DNA from: Melioribacter sp.
GTDB lineage: Bacteria; Bacteroidota; Ignavibacteria; Ignavibacteriales; Melioribacteraceae
Direction of reading: 5' to 3'
DNA length: 64,000 nucleotides
Assembly: GCA_020723965.1 (NCBI GenBank)
Contig: DYHW01000001.1
Location: 668,587 to 732,586 of the forward strand
The notes beneath the pieces are model-generated. The model had not been told where the DNA came from, made no database searches, and saw only the letters and a program-made list of their open reading frames with translations. This document shows, piece by piece, positions 17,001-26,000 of the stretch. Numbering within the stretch: position 1 is the stretch's first letter; each line of letters begins with the position of its first letter. Made by a program: the position numbers and the translations under genes.

Positions 17001-18263
17001 ATGGCTGCTAGCGTAAAAAAAACTTCCTCCGGTTTTTCTTTTATCGATAAAAACTGGGGAGGAATTTATCGTGGCGGAAGCTATTTACTAATGGGGCATA
17101 GAAAATCTGGAAAAACTTTAGTCGGATTGCAGTTCGCTCTTGAAGCTGCAAAATCTGCTGAGGTATGTTTGTATTTTACATTGACGCGCCCAAAAGATTT
17201 GATGATTCAAGCTGCATCGCTGAACTTTGATATTCAATCATACATGAACCAGAACTTGATTATTGTAGTACGCGTTGCGCCCCCTATCGATATTCACGAA
17301 ATGTATAACCCCGATGATTATTTAGTCGAATATTTTCATGATATTCTAACCGTTGTAGACCAGTACAAACCAACACGTATTATTTTTGACGAACTTACCC
17401 CCTTTGTCGGTTTCAGGAATCTCGATTATCTTAGAGATACATTCTTAAGAACGATAGAAAACATAGAAGAGAAAGATATTACAAGCTTGTTCATCATAAG
17501 CGAACCGGCTACACAAAAAGCGCATGCAATTGTAGATGGACTTTCTCAATTTGTTACCGGGCAAATTCAATTGAAAAAAGAGAGCAGCACAAGAGAAGGG
17601 AGACATCAAAGCGGAACTGTTACTATTACGCCTAACGTAGGACATACAGAAGGGCAGTTTACAGCTCCTTACAAAATAGAACCTTTTAAAGGCGTTACTA
17701 CAGAGTATTCGTTGGACGCTACAAAAACTCAAGAAGATATTTCTATTTATCCGCACGTAAGGAATTTTAATAAACCTACAAGAATTGAAATCCCATCGGA
17801 GCCATACGCATTTTCTAATGTTTACAACTATAATGATTTTTTGCTGATACTTAATAATCAAATCGCATTATATAAAAGCACTGGGCAGGCATTTAATTTA
17901 ATATCTTTTAGGTTAGACCCGGCAGCTCAAATGCGTGGTCTGTTATCCATCAATCAGCTTCAGAACGCAGTTAGAATTTCTACAAGCAAGAAGGACAAAC
18001 TTTGTGTTGTAGAAAATAAAGTAATTGTTCTGCTTGTTAGAAGCGGTCTGAAAAGCGTAATCGATCTCATTTCTAGTGTTCAGCATAATTTACCAAGCCA
18101 AGACCTCAACTATGTGAATGCTGTTTTGGATTTTATCTCTATCTATAATCTTGTAGTTGATGAACGCTTTGAAAATGCTGAAGAAATGATAGAAGTTATG
18201 CTCTCTTCGGATGTAGCATCATCGCAGCATTATCAGCCGCTTAATAAATTTTTAGGTGAATGA
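17001..18263 (+). CDS. KaiC/RadA-like RecA-fold ATPase with unusual C-terminal domain
   Basis: 420 residues. The N-terminal half is a RecA-superfamily ATPase of the KaiC type: Walker A GHRKSGKT (32-39) and Walker B RIIFDE (126-131). Residues about 245-420 form a second alpha/beta region (FNLISFRLDP, then DKLCVVENKVIVLLVRSG) whose strand-helix pattern recalls nucleotidyl-cyclase/GGDEF folds, but no GGDEF motif is present. The stop overlaps the start of the giant TPR-barrel gene by 4 bases, so the two are coupled. A role in regulating or energising export is inference; KaiC-like ATPases often act in signalling. Confidence 0.75.
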   Translation: MAASVKKTSSGFSFIDKNWGGIYRGGSYLLMGHRKSGKTLVGLQFALEAAKSAEVCLYFTLTRPKDLMIQAASLNFDIQSYMNQNLIIVVRVAPPIDIHEMYNPDDYLVEYFHDILTVVDQYKPTRIIFDELTPFVGFRNLDYLRDTFLRTIENIEEKDITSLFIISEPATQKAHAIVDGLSQFVTGQIQLKKESSTREGRHQSGTVTITPNVGHTEGQFTAPYKIEPFKGVTTEYSLDATKTQEDISIYPHVRNFNKPTRIEIPSEPYAFSNVYNYNDFLLILNNQIALYKSTGQAFNLISFRLDPAAQMRGLLSINQLQNAVRISTSKKDKLCVVENKVIVLLVRSGLKSVIDLISSVQHNLPSQDLNYVNAVLDFISIYNLVVDERFENAEEMIEVMLSSDVASSQHYQPLNKFLGE

Positions 18264-21200
18264 GATATTTCTCAAAAATATTTCTTTTGTTGATTTTTAC
18301 AACTTATGTTGGAGTTTCCGCTCAGAACCGTTCCGAAGCATTAAAACGTCAAGCTCTAATTTTAATGAAAGAAGGGCGTTTCGGCGAAGCGGTCGATCAG
18401 CTTAATAAATATATTTCTGCAAACCCGAGATTATCAGATGGATATCATTTAAGAGGATTGTGCTACGAACAAAAGACCCAATACCAATTTGCTGCCTTAG
18501 ATTTACGCCGCGCTAGAAGATTAAATCCCAACGATGAAAAAATAAAAAGTGATCTTGATAGAGTAATTACTGTTTGGCATGAAGAGCTATATCAAAAGAT
18601 CGACGGGCATAAACGGGACATAGCAGTAAACCCAAAATATCCATTTAGTTATCTCGAAATTGGTAAATCTTATCGTTGGCTTGAAGAATGGGAAATGGCA
18701 GAAAATTGGTACGATGAATATCTGAAACGCGATGAAAAAGCTTCGCCTGATGAAATAATACGTTATACTGAAATTTTAGCAAAGACCGGATCAATTGTTA
18801 AGGGGGAAAAGATTCTAAAAAATTATGTTGAGCGTTATCCTGATGATTGGCGGCTGTGGAGCCGTTATGGTTATTTCACTTTGTGGCTCGGTAAAAATAA
18901 AGTTGCAAAAGATGCATTCAAAAAATCGCTCAGCTTCAAACCGTTCTTCAAAGAAGCGCAAGATGGTTTAGACCTTGCCAGCAAACAAGGTTATGTGCCA
19001 TTATATGTTGGTCGTAAATCCGAAATAACGCAAACGCAAGAATACCCGATCGATCGTTATAACCGACTAATAACGCAAAATCCTGATGATGATGACAGCC
19101 GCTTTAATCTTGTGAACGAATTGGTCAACGCCAATCGTTATGAAGAAGCTCTTTATCATTTAAAAATTCTTTCTTCTAAACATTCCAACAAAGATATTTT
19201 CAAGTCCCAATGGAAAACCGTAACTGAATACCGCGATAGTATTTTTAACAGCAATATACAACGTTATACAGAAGTATTAAAAAACAACCCTGCTGATAAG
19301 GATGCAGTAAAAAAATTGGCCGAATCATACGCTCAATTGTTCTACTATGATAACGCTATTAGAGTGTTATCTGAATATTTGCAAGACAGGCCGGAAGATC
19401 AGAATCTCGATATTCGTTTCGATTATGCGAAGTATTGTGCATGGAATTATGAAAGGGAAAGGTCTATTGACGAGCTGGATAAACTGCTAAAGATCGAGCC
19501 GAGCAATTTAGATTATCAGCTTCTGCGCGGGCAGTTAGCGATTTGGACATTGAACGAAATTGACCTTGCCGAAAAATATTTATTAAATGTTGCTGAAACT
19601 CGCCCGCGTGATATTTCTACACTTATTTCTGTAAGCTCTCTTTATTTATGGAAGAAAAATTTTACGGAATCTAAAAAATATTTGGATAGAGCAAAAGTCA
19701 TTGATCCTAAAAATCCAGAAATTGGAAATGCGGAAAGTAATTATGCAAGTCATCTCTCTGCATTTGAAGAAATGAAAATATCGGAACTCCGCGTAGAAGC
19801 CGGCAGACTTGCAAAGGGCGGTAATTGCGATGCGGCTCTAGCAAAATATGAAGAATATCGAACTAAGCGGGCTGATTTATCTAATGAAGAATTGTTCGAG
19901 TATGCCGAAATAAATTCTTGCACTGGAAATTTTGATAAGGCAATCGAGACCTATGATAAACTTTTAAAGGATCAATTTGATTATTCACTCGCTTTTCTAC
20001 GCGCTAAAAATATTTTTTTTCAGCGGGATACGCTACTTGCCGTTAAAGAATTTGAAAGTTTGGCAATGATAAATCCTGAAGATTCTGATTTACAAATTTA
20101 TCTTGCTGATTCTTACGCTCTTGCTAATCAATTATCCAAAGCAGAAATGATCTATCGCCGTCTGAAATCTAAGTCGGCTTCTACAGAAAAAATAAAAGAG
20201 CTTGATAAAAAAATATTATACTTATCTGATTATTATGTTGCAGGTAAGCAGTTCGATAAAGCAAAGTCGGTTTTTGAAGAGCTTTTGAAAAAAGAAAAAG
20301 ATGCTTCTTTTATTAAAGAAATAAATCAGCGCAGAATCTTTTTGGCGGAGGCATTGGTTCAAAATAAGAAATATAAAGAAGCCGAAGATCTTTTTGACGA
20401 ACTAAATGAGACAATTACAATACCTGAACTACGAAAAGATTTGAACACTAAAAGAATTTATCTTGGCGATGCCTATGTTGCACAAGAAGAATTTGGTGAT
20501 GCTGAAGATATTTATAATGATCTTTTAGAGAACGCAACAGATACTACTGAGATCAGAATGCTCAATGAAAGAATTTCTTGGCTTCCGCCTTCAATTTTCA
20601 GCAGAGGAATTACAAGCGTAGGCAATTTTTTATCGAACTTTCTGCCTTCTAATTTTGGCTGGTCCCCATTTTCAAATTATTATCGTGATAATCTTAGATA
20701 CCAGCTTGTGAATTATGGTTCGCGAGCCGATATCCGTTTTGGCGGTTTTCTATTGCTTGGAGCAATCTATTCTCGTACTGCGATCGATAATTATATAATT
20801 AAAAAAGAATTTACTCAAATGAAGGGTATTGCAACTCTACAACTCTCAGATTATTTATCTCTTTCCGGCAAATTCGGTTATCTCTCTACTATCGGAGAAT
20901 CAAATCAACAATTGGGAGATGCTTCTTTGCTGTTCGAGAAATCAAATGAATTTTCATTTTCTCTTTCTTATGAAAGTATTGATGCGAGAATGCTCTTCTA
21001 TTCGCCAAATATATTATCGCAAATTATTAGAGCAGAACATTACAAATCAAATGCTTATTACATCTACAGAAAAAATACGCATCTTTCCATTTTATATAAT
21101 TATTTCAAACTTGACGACGGGAATTTAGGAAACGATCTGCAATTCAAGTTCGGTAAAAATTATTTTGATAATGGAATTTTTGGTTATGAATTTTATTTTG

Positions 21201-21496
21201 CTGATTACGGTTTTGTTTCGCCTTTCTATTACTCGCCTCAGAATTACGAATCTCACAGCTTATGGACAGAGTGGGAATGGCTCGTTTATAATAATCTCAA
21301 AGTGAAAGCATCTGGAAAGATCGGCTACATACCTAATATCGATTTTGTGATTTCCGAAATCTTTAGCGAAGCTAATTACAATCCTTATGCAAGTCTTTTG
21401 GTTACTGGAAAAATAACATATTCTAATAGTTTTCGTTTTGGCGCTTCTTACAGAAATATATCACTTTCTCTTTCGGCTTCTTTGGGTATCTTTTAA
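18260..21496 (+). CDS. TPR protein with C-terminal beta-barrel, PgaA/BcsC-like
   Basis: 1078 residues. Signal peptide (cleavage near VSAQN), then TPR-type helical repeats spanning about 25-760. The C-terminal 300 residues have alternating aromatic/polar strands typical of an outer-membrane barrel. The segment YYSPQNYESHSL (990-1001) recalls the SPQ-x-Y signature of the BcsC/PgaA export-porin barrel, and the protein ends in a phenylalanine as outer-membrane proteins do. This TPR-plus-porin architecture exports cellulose or poly-N-acetylglucosamine in other bacteria. It lies next to a processive glycosyltransferase. Function is inferred from architecture and context. Confidence 0.72.
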   Translation: MRYFSKIFLLLIFTTYVGVSAQNRSEALKRQALILMKEGRFGEAVDQLNKYISANPRLSDGYHLRGLCYEQKTQYQFAALDLRRARRLNPNDEKIKSDLDRVITVWHEELYQKIDGHKRDIAVNPKYPFSYLEIGKSYRWLEEWEMAENWYDEYLKRDEKASPDEIIRYTEILAKTGSIVKGEKILKNYVERYPDDWRLWSRYGYFTLWLGKNKVAKDAFKKSLSFKPFFKEAQDGLDLASKQGYVPLYVGRKSEITQTQEYPIDRYNRLITQNPDDDDSRFNLVNELVNANRYEEALYHLKILSSKHSNKDIFKSQWKTVTEYRDSIFNSNIQRYTEVLKNNPADKDAVKKLAESYAQLFYYDNAIRVLSEYLQDRPEDQNLDIRFDYAKYCAWNYERERSIDELDKLLKIEPSNLDYQLLRGQLAIWTLNEIDLAEKYLLNVAETRPRDISTLISVSSLYLWKKNFTESKKYLDRAKVIDPKNPEIGNAESNYASHLSAFEEMKISELRVEAGRLAKGGNCDAALAKYEEYRTKRADLSNEELFEYAEINSCTGNFDKAIETYDKLLKDQFDYSLAFLRAKNIFFQRDTLLAVKEFESLAMINPEDSDLQIYLADSYALANQLSKAEMIYRRLKSKSASTEKIKELDKKILYLSDYYVAGKQFDKAKSVFEELLKKEKDASFIKEINQRRIFLAEALVQNKKYKEAEDLFDELNETITIPELRKDLNTKRIYLGDAYVAQEEFGDAEDIYNDLLENATDTTEIRMLNERISWLPPSIFSRGITSVGNFLSNFLPSNFGWSPFSNYYRDNLRYQLVNYGSRADIRFGGFLLLGAIYSRTAIDNYIIKKEFTQMKGIATLQLSDYLSLSGKFGYLSTIGESNQQLGDASLLFEKSNEFSFSLSYESIDARMLFYSPNILSQIIRAEHYKSNAYYIYRKNTHLSILYNYFKLDDGNLGNDLQFKFGKNYFDNGIFGYEFYFADYGFVSPFYYSPQNYESHSLWTEWEWLVYNNLKVKASGKIGYIPNIDFVISEIFSEANYNPYASLLVTGKITYSNSFRFGASYRNISLSLSASLGIF

Positions 21497-21887
21497 CGCT
21501 ATCGCCATTTTTCCTGAATCGCTATGCCGCCGCTTTAGTGAATCATAATTGCATTTTTTTTATTTTCTTTGCATTAGTTGATTAAAGTCTTGTAACCAAA
21601 AATTGCTTGTTGAGTTGAACATTTTTCTGATCAATTTCTGTTGATAAAAAGAATTTATAGCGGTCTTTTAGACATATTCTTTAGACTTTACTAATAACTT
21701 ATTCCCTTGCAATAAGTTAATCAAAAAGTTATATTTCAAACAAAATATGTTTCTGAATGAGGCAGATCACGATAATTGTGTTAACTCGAAACAAACTTGT
21801 TTAATAATACTTGAAATTTCCAAAGAAAATGATGATTTCAATGGCATTCAAATTGCCTTATAAATTTGTCTATCAGACTTAAACAAA
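21497..21887. other. 391-base intergenic region with promoter
   Basis: AT-rich region between the TPR-barrel gene and the glycosyltransferase. No gene or terminator hairpin is seen. It contains the sigma-54-like site at 21842. The long spacing suggests that the glycosyltransferase starts its own transcript. Confidence 0.5.
21842..21857 (+). promoter_or_regulatory. Sigma-54-type promoter before glycosyltransferase
   Basis: TGGCATTCAAATTGCC fits the -24 (TGGCA) and -12 (TTGC) elements with exact consensus spacing. The expected transcription start would be near 21868, leaving a 20-base leader before the ATG at 21888. An activator site was not identified. Confidence 0.55.
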
Positions 21888-23324
21888 ATGATCGGGCAAA
21901 ACCAAAAATATCAAATAGCTCTAGATAACCGTGAAGTTCAACCTCCTAAAAGAAATGAAGGAGTGGAAAAATTACGTGTTATTTTTATATCGGGATTTCT
22001 CTCTATTCTTTTAATAGCAACAATTATAATTACGCTTCCTATAACTGTTTTAAGTTGGAGCGGGTTATTTGTTTATTCTTCAATAGTTTCATTAGTTATT
22101 TTCCTTTTTATCCTTCTTATCAGATATTTTACAACTCTGTTCATGGCTTATTTTTACATAACTCGTTATACTGTGCAAACTAAAGAGGGTTATTATCCTT
22201 TCATTTCTATAATTGTACCGGTTTATAATGAAGGAAAAGTAATACACTCGTCAATAGAATCGCTGCTTGATTTGGATTACCCGAATTACGAAATACTTAT
22301 TGTAAATGATGGCTCTACAGATGATACTGCAACAGTTGCAGGCTCTCTTGTCGGTTATCAAAAGGGGAGAAGCGGATTAGTAAAAGTTTCTCTCATCAAC
22401 AAACCCAACGGGGGTAAATCAAAAGCTTTGAATGCTGGAATTCAGTACTCCGAAGCGCAATTTGTTTTATGCATGGATGGAGATTCTCAGCTTTCTCCCG
22501 AGACTTTAAGAGTGGCTATTCGTCATTTTATTGATCCTACCGTTGGCGCAGTAGCCGGAAATGTTAAAGTACACAACCGGAAAAGAATTTTAACAGACCT
22601 TCAAGCTTTAGAATATCTTGAAGGATTGAATATGGCTCGCAGTGCGCAAGGTTTTGTTCAAATGGTAAATATTATACCTGGTCCTATCGGATTATTCAGA
22701 AAGACAGCACTTCGTAGCGCCGGTTTTTATTCCAGCGATACTTTTGCAGAAGATGCGGATATTACTCTGAAAATTCTTGCACAAGGTTGGAAAATTGTTT
22801 ACGAGCCAAATGCTAAAGCTTATACTGAAGCGCCAATGACTATTCATCAATTATTAAAACAAAGATATCGCTGGACTCGCGGAATACTTCAGGCAATACG
22901 TAAACACAAAAAACATTTGTTTAATCCAACCATCAATTTCAATAATAGTCTTATTATGTGGTCTATGTTTTATGAAGCGCTTGTTTGGCCCGCCATGAAT
23001 ATTTTTGTGAATTTATATTTTATTATTGTTGCTATTTTTTATGGATTATCCAGTTTTATATTTTTGTGGTGGGTCGGCATTGCAGTTTTAGATTTGATGG
23101 CAGCAGTTTATTGCATTGCCGCTGAAAAAGAAGAATTTCGTCTTGTCCCTTATGCTATAATTTATCGTATTGTATTTATTCTGCTTATAGATGTTACTAA
23201 AGCAATGGCAACAATTGAAGAGTTTATTGGTGTTAGAATGACATGGGGCAAATTAGAAAGAGCGGGCTTGGGCGGCGTGCCTGCGCGGTCTCGCATAGTT
23301 CCAGACGCTGCCTCAACAACATAA
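21888..23324 (+). CDS. Processive GT2 glycosyltransferase (PgaC/cellulose-synthase-like)
   Basis: 478 residues, inner-membrane polysaccharide synthase. Two N-terminal membrane segments (about 32-90) precede a GT2 domain: D141 in VNDGSTDDT, MDGDS with D197 and D199, EDAD (288-291), and QRYRW (325-329), the full D,D,D,QxxRW set of processive enzymes. Further membrane segments lie at about 355-440. No PilZ domain is fused. Followed by two genes in tight spacing (28 bases, then a 10-base overlap). The polymer is unknown; PNAG-like or another beta-glycan are options. Confidence 0.9.
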   Translation: MIGQNQKYQIALDNREVQPPKRNEGVEKLRVIFISGFLSILLIATIIITLPITVLSWSGLFVYSSIVSLVIFLFILLIRYFTTLFMAYFYITRYTVQTKEGYYPFISIIVPVYNEGKVIHSSIESLLDLDYPNYEILIVNDGSTDDTATVAGSLVGYQKGRSGLVKVSLINKPNGGKSKALNAGIQYSEAQFVLCMDGDSQLSPETLRVAIRHFIDPTVGAVAGNVKVHNRKRILTDLQALEYLEGLNMARSAQGFVQMVNIIPGPIGLFRKTALRSAGFYSSDTFAEDADITLKILAQGWKIVYEPNAKAYTEAPMTIHQLLKQRYRWTRGILQAIRKHKKHLFNPTINFNNSLIMWSMFYEALVWPAMNIFVNLYFIIVAIFYGLSSFIFLWWVGIAVLDLMAAVYCIAAEKEEFRLVPYAIIYRIVFILLIDVTKAMATIEEFIGVRMTWGKLERAGLGGVPARSRIVPDAASTT

Positions 23325-23352
23325 TTATTGAAGATATTTAATAGAGGTCAAA

Positions 23353-23859
23353 ATGGAATTGATACCGATTCTTTCTCTTATCATCCTTGTTGCTACAATT
23401 TCTACTTTCATCCTTGCAGTAGGAGCTTATATACTCTATAAAGTGCGCGAGAGAAAAGGAGTTGCTTCACAAACGCCTCAGCCTGCCGCCATTCCTGCAG
23501 AACTTATTTCGCCTGCTCCACTAGTTTCTGAACAGAGAATGGTTCAACCCGGAAGAAGAACTTTTGAAGTTTTAACTCAGCAGCAAGAGTATGGGCATGA
23601 GTATCAACGTCAACCGCAGTATATGATGCCAGAAGAACAACAGCGCAGCGGCGGTCCCGAACTACGCCCAACATTTGTTGGTGGCGCTCCGCCCATTTAC
23701 GGTGAATCTAGATATCAAAGATCAACAGGTGAATCTGCTCGTTCTTACGAACCGGATAGAACTTCTTCAAAACGAAAATTTATGCGCTACACAAATGAAG
23801 GTTATGTAGAGCCAATAAAGCAGGAGAAAAAACAAGAGGATAACCTTAAGTGGCGGTAA
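23353..23859 (+). CDS. Single-pass membrane protein with disordered Pro/Gln-rich tail
   Basis: 168 residues. One N-terminal membrane helix (about 4-27) is followed by a cytoplasmic-looking basic stretch and then a low-complexity tail rich in P, Q, E, R and Y. No conserved domain recognised. Encoded between the GT2 synthase and the pseudo-deacetylase and overlapping the latter by 10 bases, so it probably belongs to the same membrane machine, for instance as an accessory subunit akin to the small proteins found with polysaccharide synthases. That role is inferred only. Confidence 0.55.
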   Translation: MELIPILSLIILVATISTFILAVGAYILYKVRERKGVASQTPQPAAIPAELISPAPLVSEQRMVQPGRRTFEVLTQQQEYGHEYQRQPQYMMPEEQQRSGGPELRPTFVGGAPPIYGESRYQRSTGESARSYEPDRTSSKRKFMRYTNEGYVEPIKQEKKQEDNLKWR

Positions 23860-25748
23860 GAGAAGCTAAAGGGTTTAAGGTTAATTACCTTATAATTTTT
23901 CTAAGCGGGTTGGTTTTACTCATTTCAGCTCTATTAGTCTTTCTTCTCATAATTAAAAACATCTATGGCAATTATGAATTAAGAGAGATCGTTCCTACAA
24001 AAGATAACTTAAAAATACTGCAAAACAGTAAAGTTAAGAAAGCCGCAATCTTATATTCAAAATATACAGAGAATATGCTTCCGGCAGGAAGTACTTGGCT
24101 GAGAGATAATGTTGATACATGGAAGAAGTTCATTAAGAATGCAAAAATGGATTATGATATTATTAGCGACCAAACAATTGAACTTGGGCGGCATTACGAA
24201 TACAAATTGATAATTCTTCCAGGCTCAAAATCTTTGAGCGATAAAGAAGTGATGCACTTAAAGAGATATATTGAAAACGGCGGAAGTATTTTTGTTACAG
24301 GAGGCCCAGCAACTTTTTCTAATGAAGGAAAATGGAGAGGGTGGGATTTCTTTACTGAAGTGTTCGGATTGAAATTTAACCGGGAAATTAAGCCTGAAGA
24401 AACATATAAAGTACATACGCTGCGCGGTAACTTACCAATTACTGCCCAAATACCAACTGGTTATGCTTTAAAAGTTGCTACTTGGGATAGACCGATTTAT
24501 GCAGAAGTTTTAGAACCGCGGGCTACTCAAGTTAGTTTTTGGTATGATTTCAGAAAGGAAGCTGGATTAGTCCGGGAAGAAATACAAAAAAGCGCTGGTA
24601 TTGCCTATGGAACTTATGGCAAGGGACGGTTTGTTTGGTATGGCTTCGAGTTAAACTCTATACTGGGTGTTCAAAAAGACTATATCAACTTTGAAAAATT
24701 ATTTAACAATTCTGTTAATTGGCTAATTTATAATCCTACGGCTTTTGTGAAGGATTGGCCTTCTCCTTACGAAGCTGCTATCGTTTTTATTCCTACTATA
24801 ATGGAACAGCCAGGAAACATCTCAAATCTTAATCCTTTCATGGATTTCAAACAGACACCCGTTACTTTCTTTGTAGATCAAAATGCCGCATTAAAATATC
24901 CGGGGTTAATTAAATTGCTTGCTAAAAAAGGGGAAATAGGGGCAATTATAGATATTGGATTTCTTGAATCGCCTGAAGATACTATCAATAAACTTTTTAG
25001 TAAGGAAGTTCAGATTGCCAATTTAGAATATGTTGCCGATACTTTGAGCAAAATTGCTGATAAGAAAGTTAAAGCTATAATGCCGTTGAACGGCTATTAC
25101 GATGACAACACTTTGCAAGGTATGGCAGCTTTTAATTATGATTTTTTAGTTACTGACTCGTTGACCGATCGATCTGTTCCTGAAGTTAGAATTAGAAACA
25201 ATAAATCGATAATGATAATAACTAAAACAGCTCGTGATGACTATGAGATAGTTCGCAACTATGGTTTGACTAAACCTGAATATCAAAGATATACTTACGA
25301 AGAAGATATAGACCGTGTTATTTTTGAAGGGGGACTTTATGTTTTTAAAGTTCACACAGAATATCAATTATTACCACAGTATGCTGGCGTTATTAGAGAT
25401 GTAATGCGTTATGCAAGAAACAAAAATATGTGGATTGCTTCCTTAAAAGATCTGAGAGAATGGTGGATTCGAAGAGAAGGTGTTGAAGTTCGTTATGAAT
25501 CAAGAAGTAAAAGAAGAATTGCAGTTGAATTAACAAATCCAACGGATGAAAGAGCAGATGCGCTGGTTGTTCAAGTTAACCTTAACAGAAAAGTTAAAAA
25601 CATAGATGTAAGCACGGATATTATTAACACACCTATTCCTAAGTTCAGACTTAGCGATGACGGTCAAACAATTTATTTTTATTTAGATAAAATGGACCCT
25701 CATGAAACAAGATCGCTTTTGGTCGATTTTGATAATATAGAGGGTTAA
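23850..25748 (+). CDS. Membrane protein with ThuA/GATase1-like and inactive NodB-deacetylase-like domains
   Basis: 632 residues starting at GTG 23850 inside the previous gene, with AGAGGA about 9 bases upstream. One membrane helix (about 13-36), then a class I glutamine-amidotransferase/ThuA-like alpha/beta domain (about 65-290, with LIILPGSKSLS and GGSIFVTGG). Residues about 305-545 follow the NodB polysaccharide-deacetylase fold. However, the metal motif TFDDG is replaced by VFIPT (312-316), and the H-x3-H motif after the GEIG turn is replaced by IIDIGF (366-371), so no metal site remains. The C-terminal ~80 residues look like a beta-sandwich. It could bind rather than deacetylate the polymer. 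Confidence 0.65.
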   Translation: MAVREAKGFKVNYLIIFLSGLVLLISALLVFLLIIKNIYGNYELREIVPTKDNLKILQNSKVKKAAILYSKYTENMLPAGSTWLRDNVDTWKKFIKNAKMDYDIISDQTIELGRHYEYKLIILPGSKSLSDKEVMHLKRYIENGGSIFVTGGPATFSNEGKWRGWDFFTEVFGLKFNREIKPEETYKVHTLRGNLPITAQIPTGYALKVATWDRPIYAEVLEPRATQVSFWYDFRKEAGLVREEIQKSAGIAYGTYGKGRFVWYGFELNSILGVQKDYINFEKLFNNSVNWLIYNPTAFVKDWPSPYEAAIVFIPTIMEQPGNISNLNPFMDFKQTPVTFFVDQNAALKYPGLIKLLAKKGEIGAIIDIGFLESPEDTINKLFSKEVQIANLEYVADTLSKIADKKVKAIMPLNGYYDDNTLQGMAAFNYDFLVTDSLTDRSVPEVRIRNNKSIMIITKTARDDYEIVRNYGLTKPEYQRYTYEEDIDRVIFEGGLYVFKVHTEYQLLPQYAGVIRDVMRYARNKNMWIASLKDLREWWIRREGVEVRYESRSKRRIAVELTNPTDERADALVVQVNLNRKVKNIDVSTDIINTPIPKFRLSDDGQTIYFYLDKMDPHETRSLLVDFDNIEG

Positions 25749-26000
25749 TTTATTTATGGGAAAGAGAATTTGTAGAAATGATGATTGCTCTTATGCGTAG
25801 TGTATTATATTGTTTTTGTTCATTATTGGGTACTTTACGGTGATGTTGTGTTAAATGTATTGTTTTAGTGAGCTAAGTGAAGAAGATGTTTATTTTTGAT
25901 TTTAGGTGCGCAGTTTTTTCACTCAAAAACATTAGATAAAACTGATTTGGATTTGTAATTTTATACTCATAAAAGAGATAGATAATTTAAAAAGCTAGTT

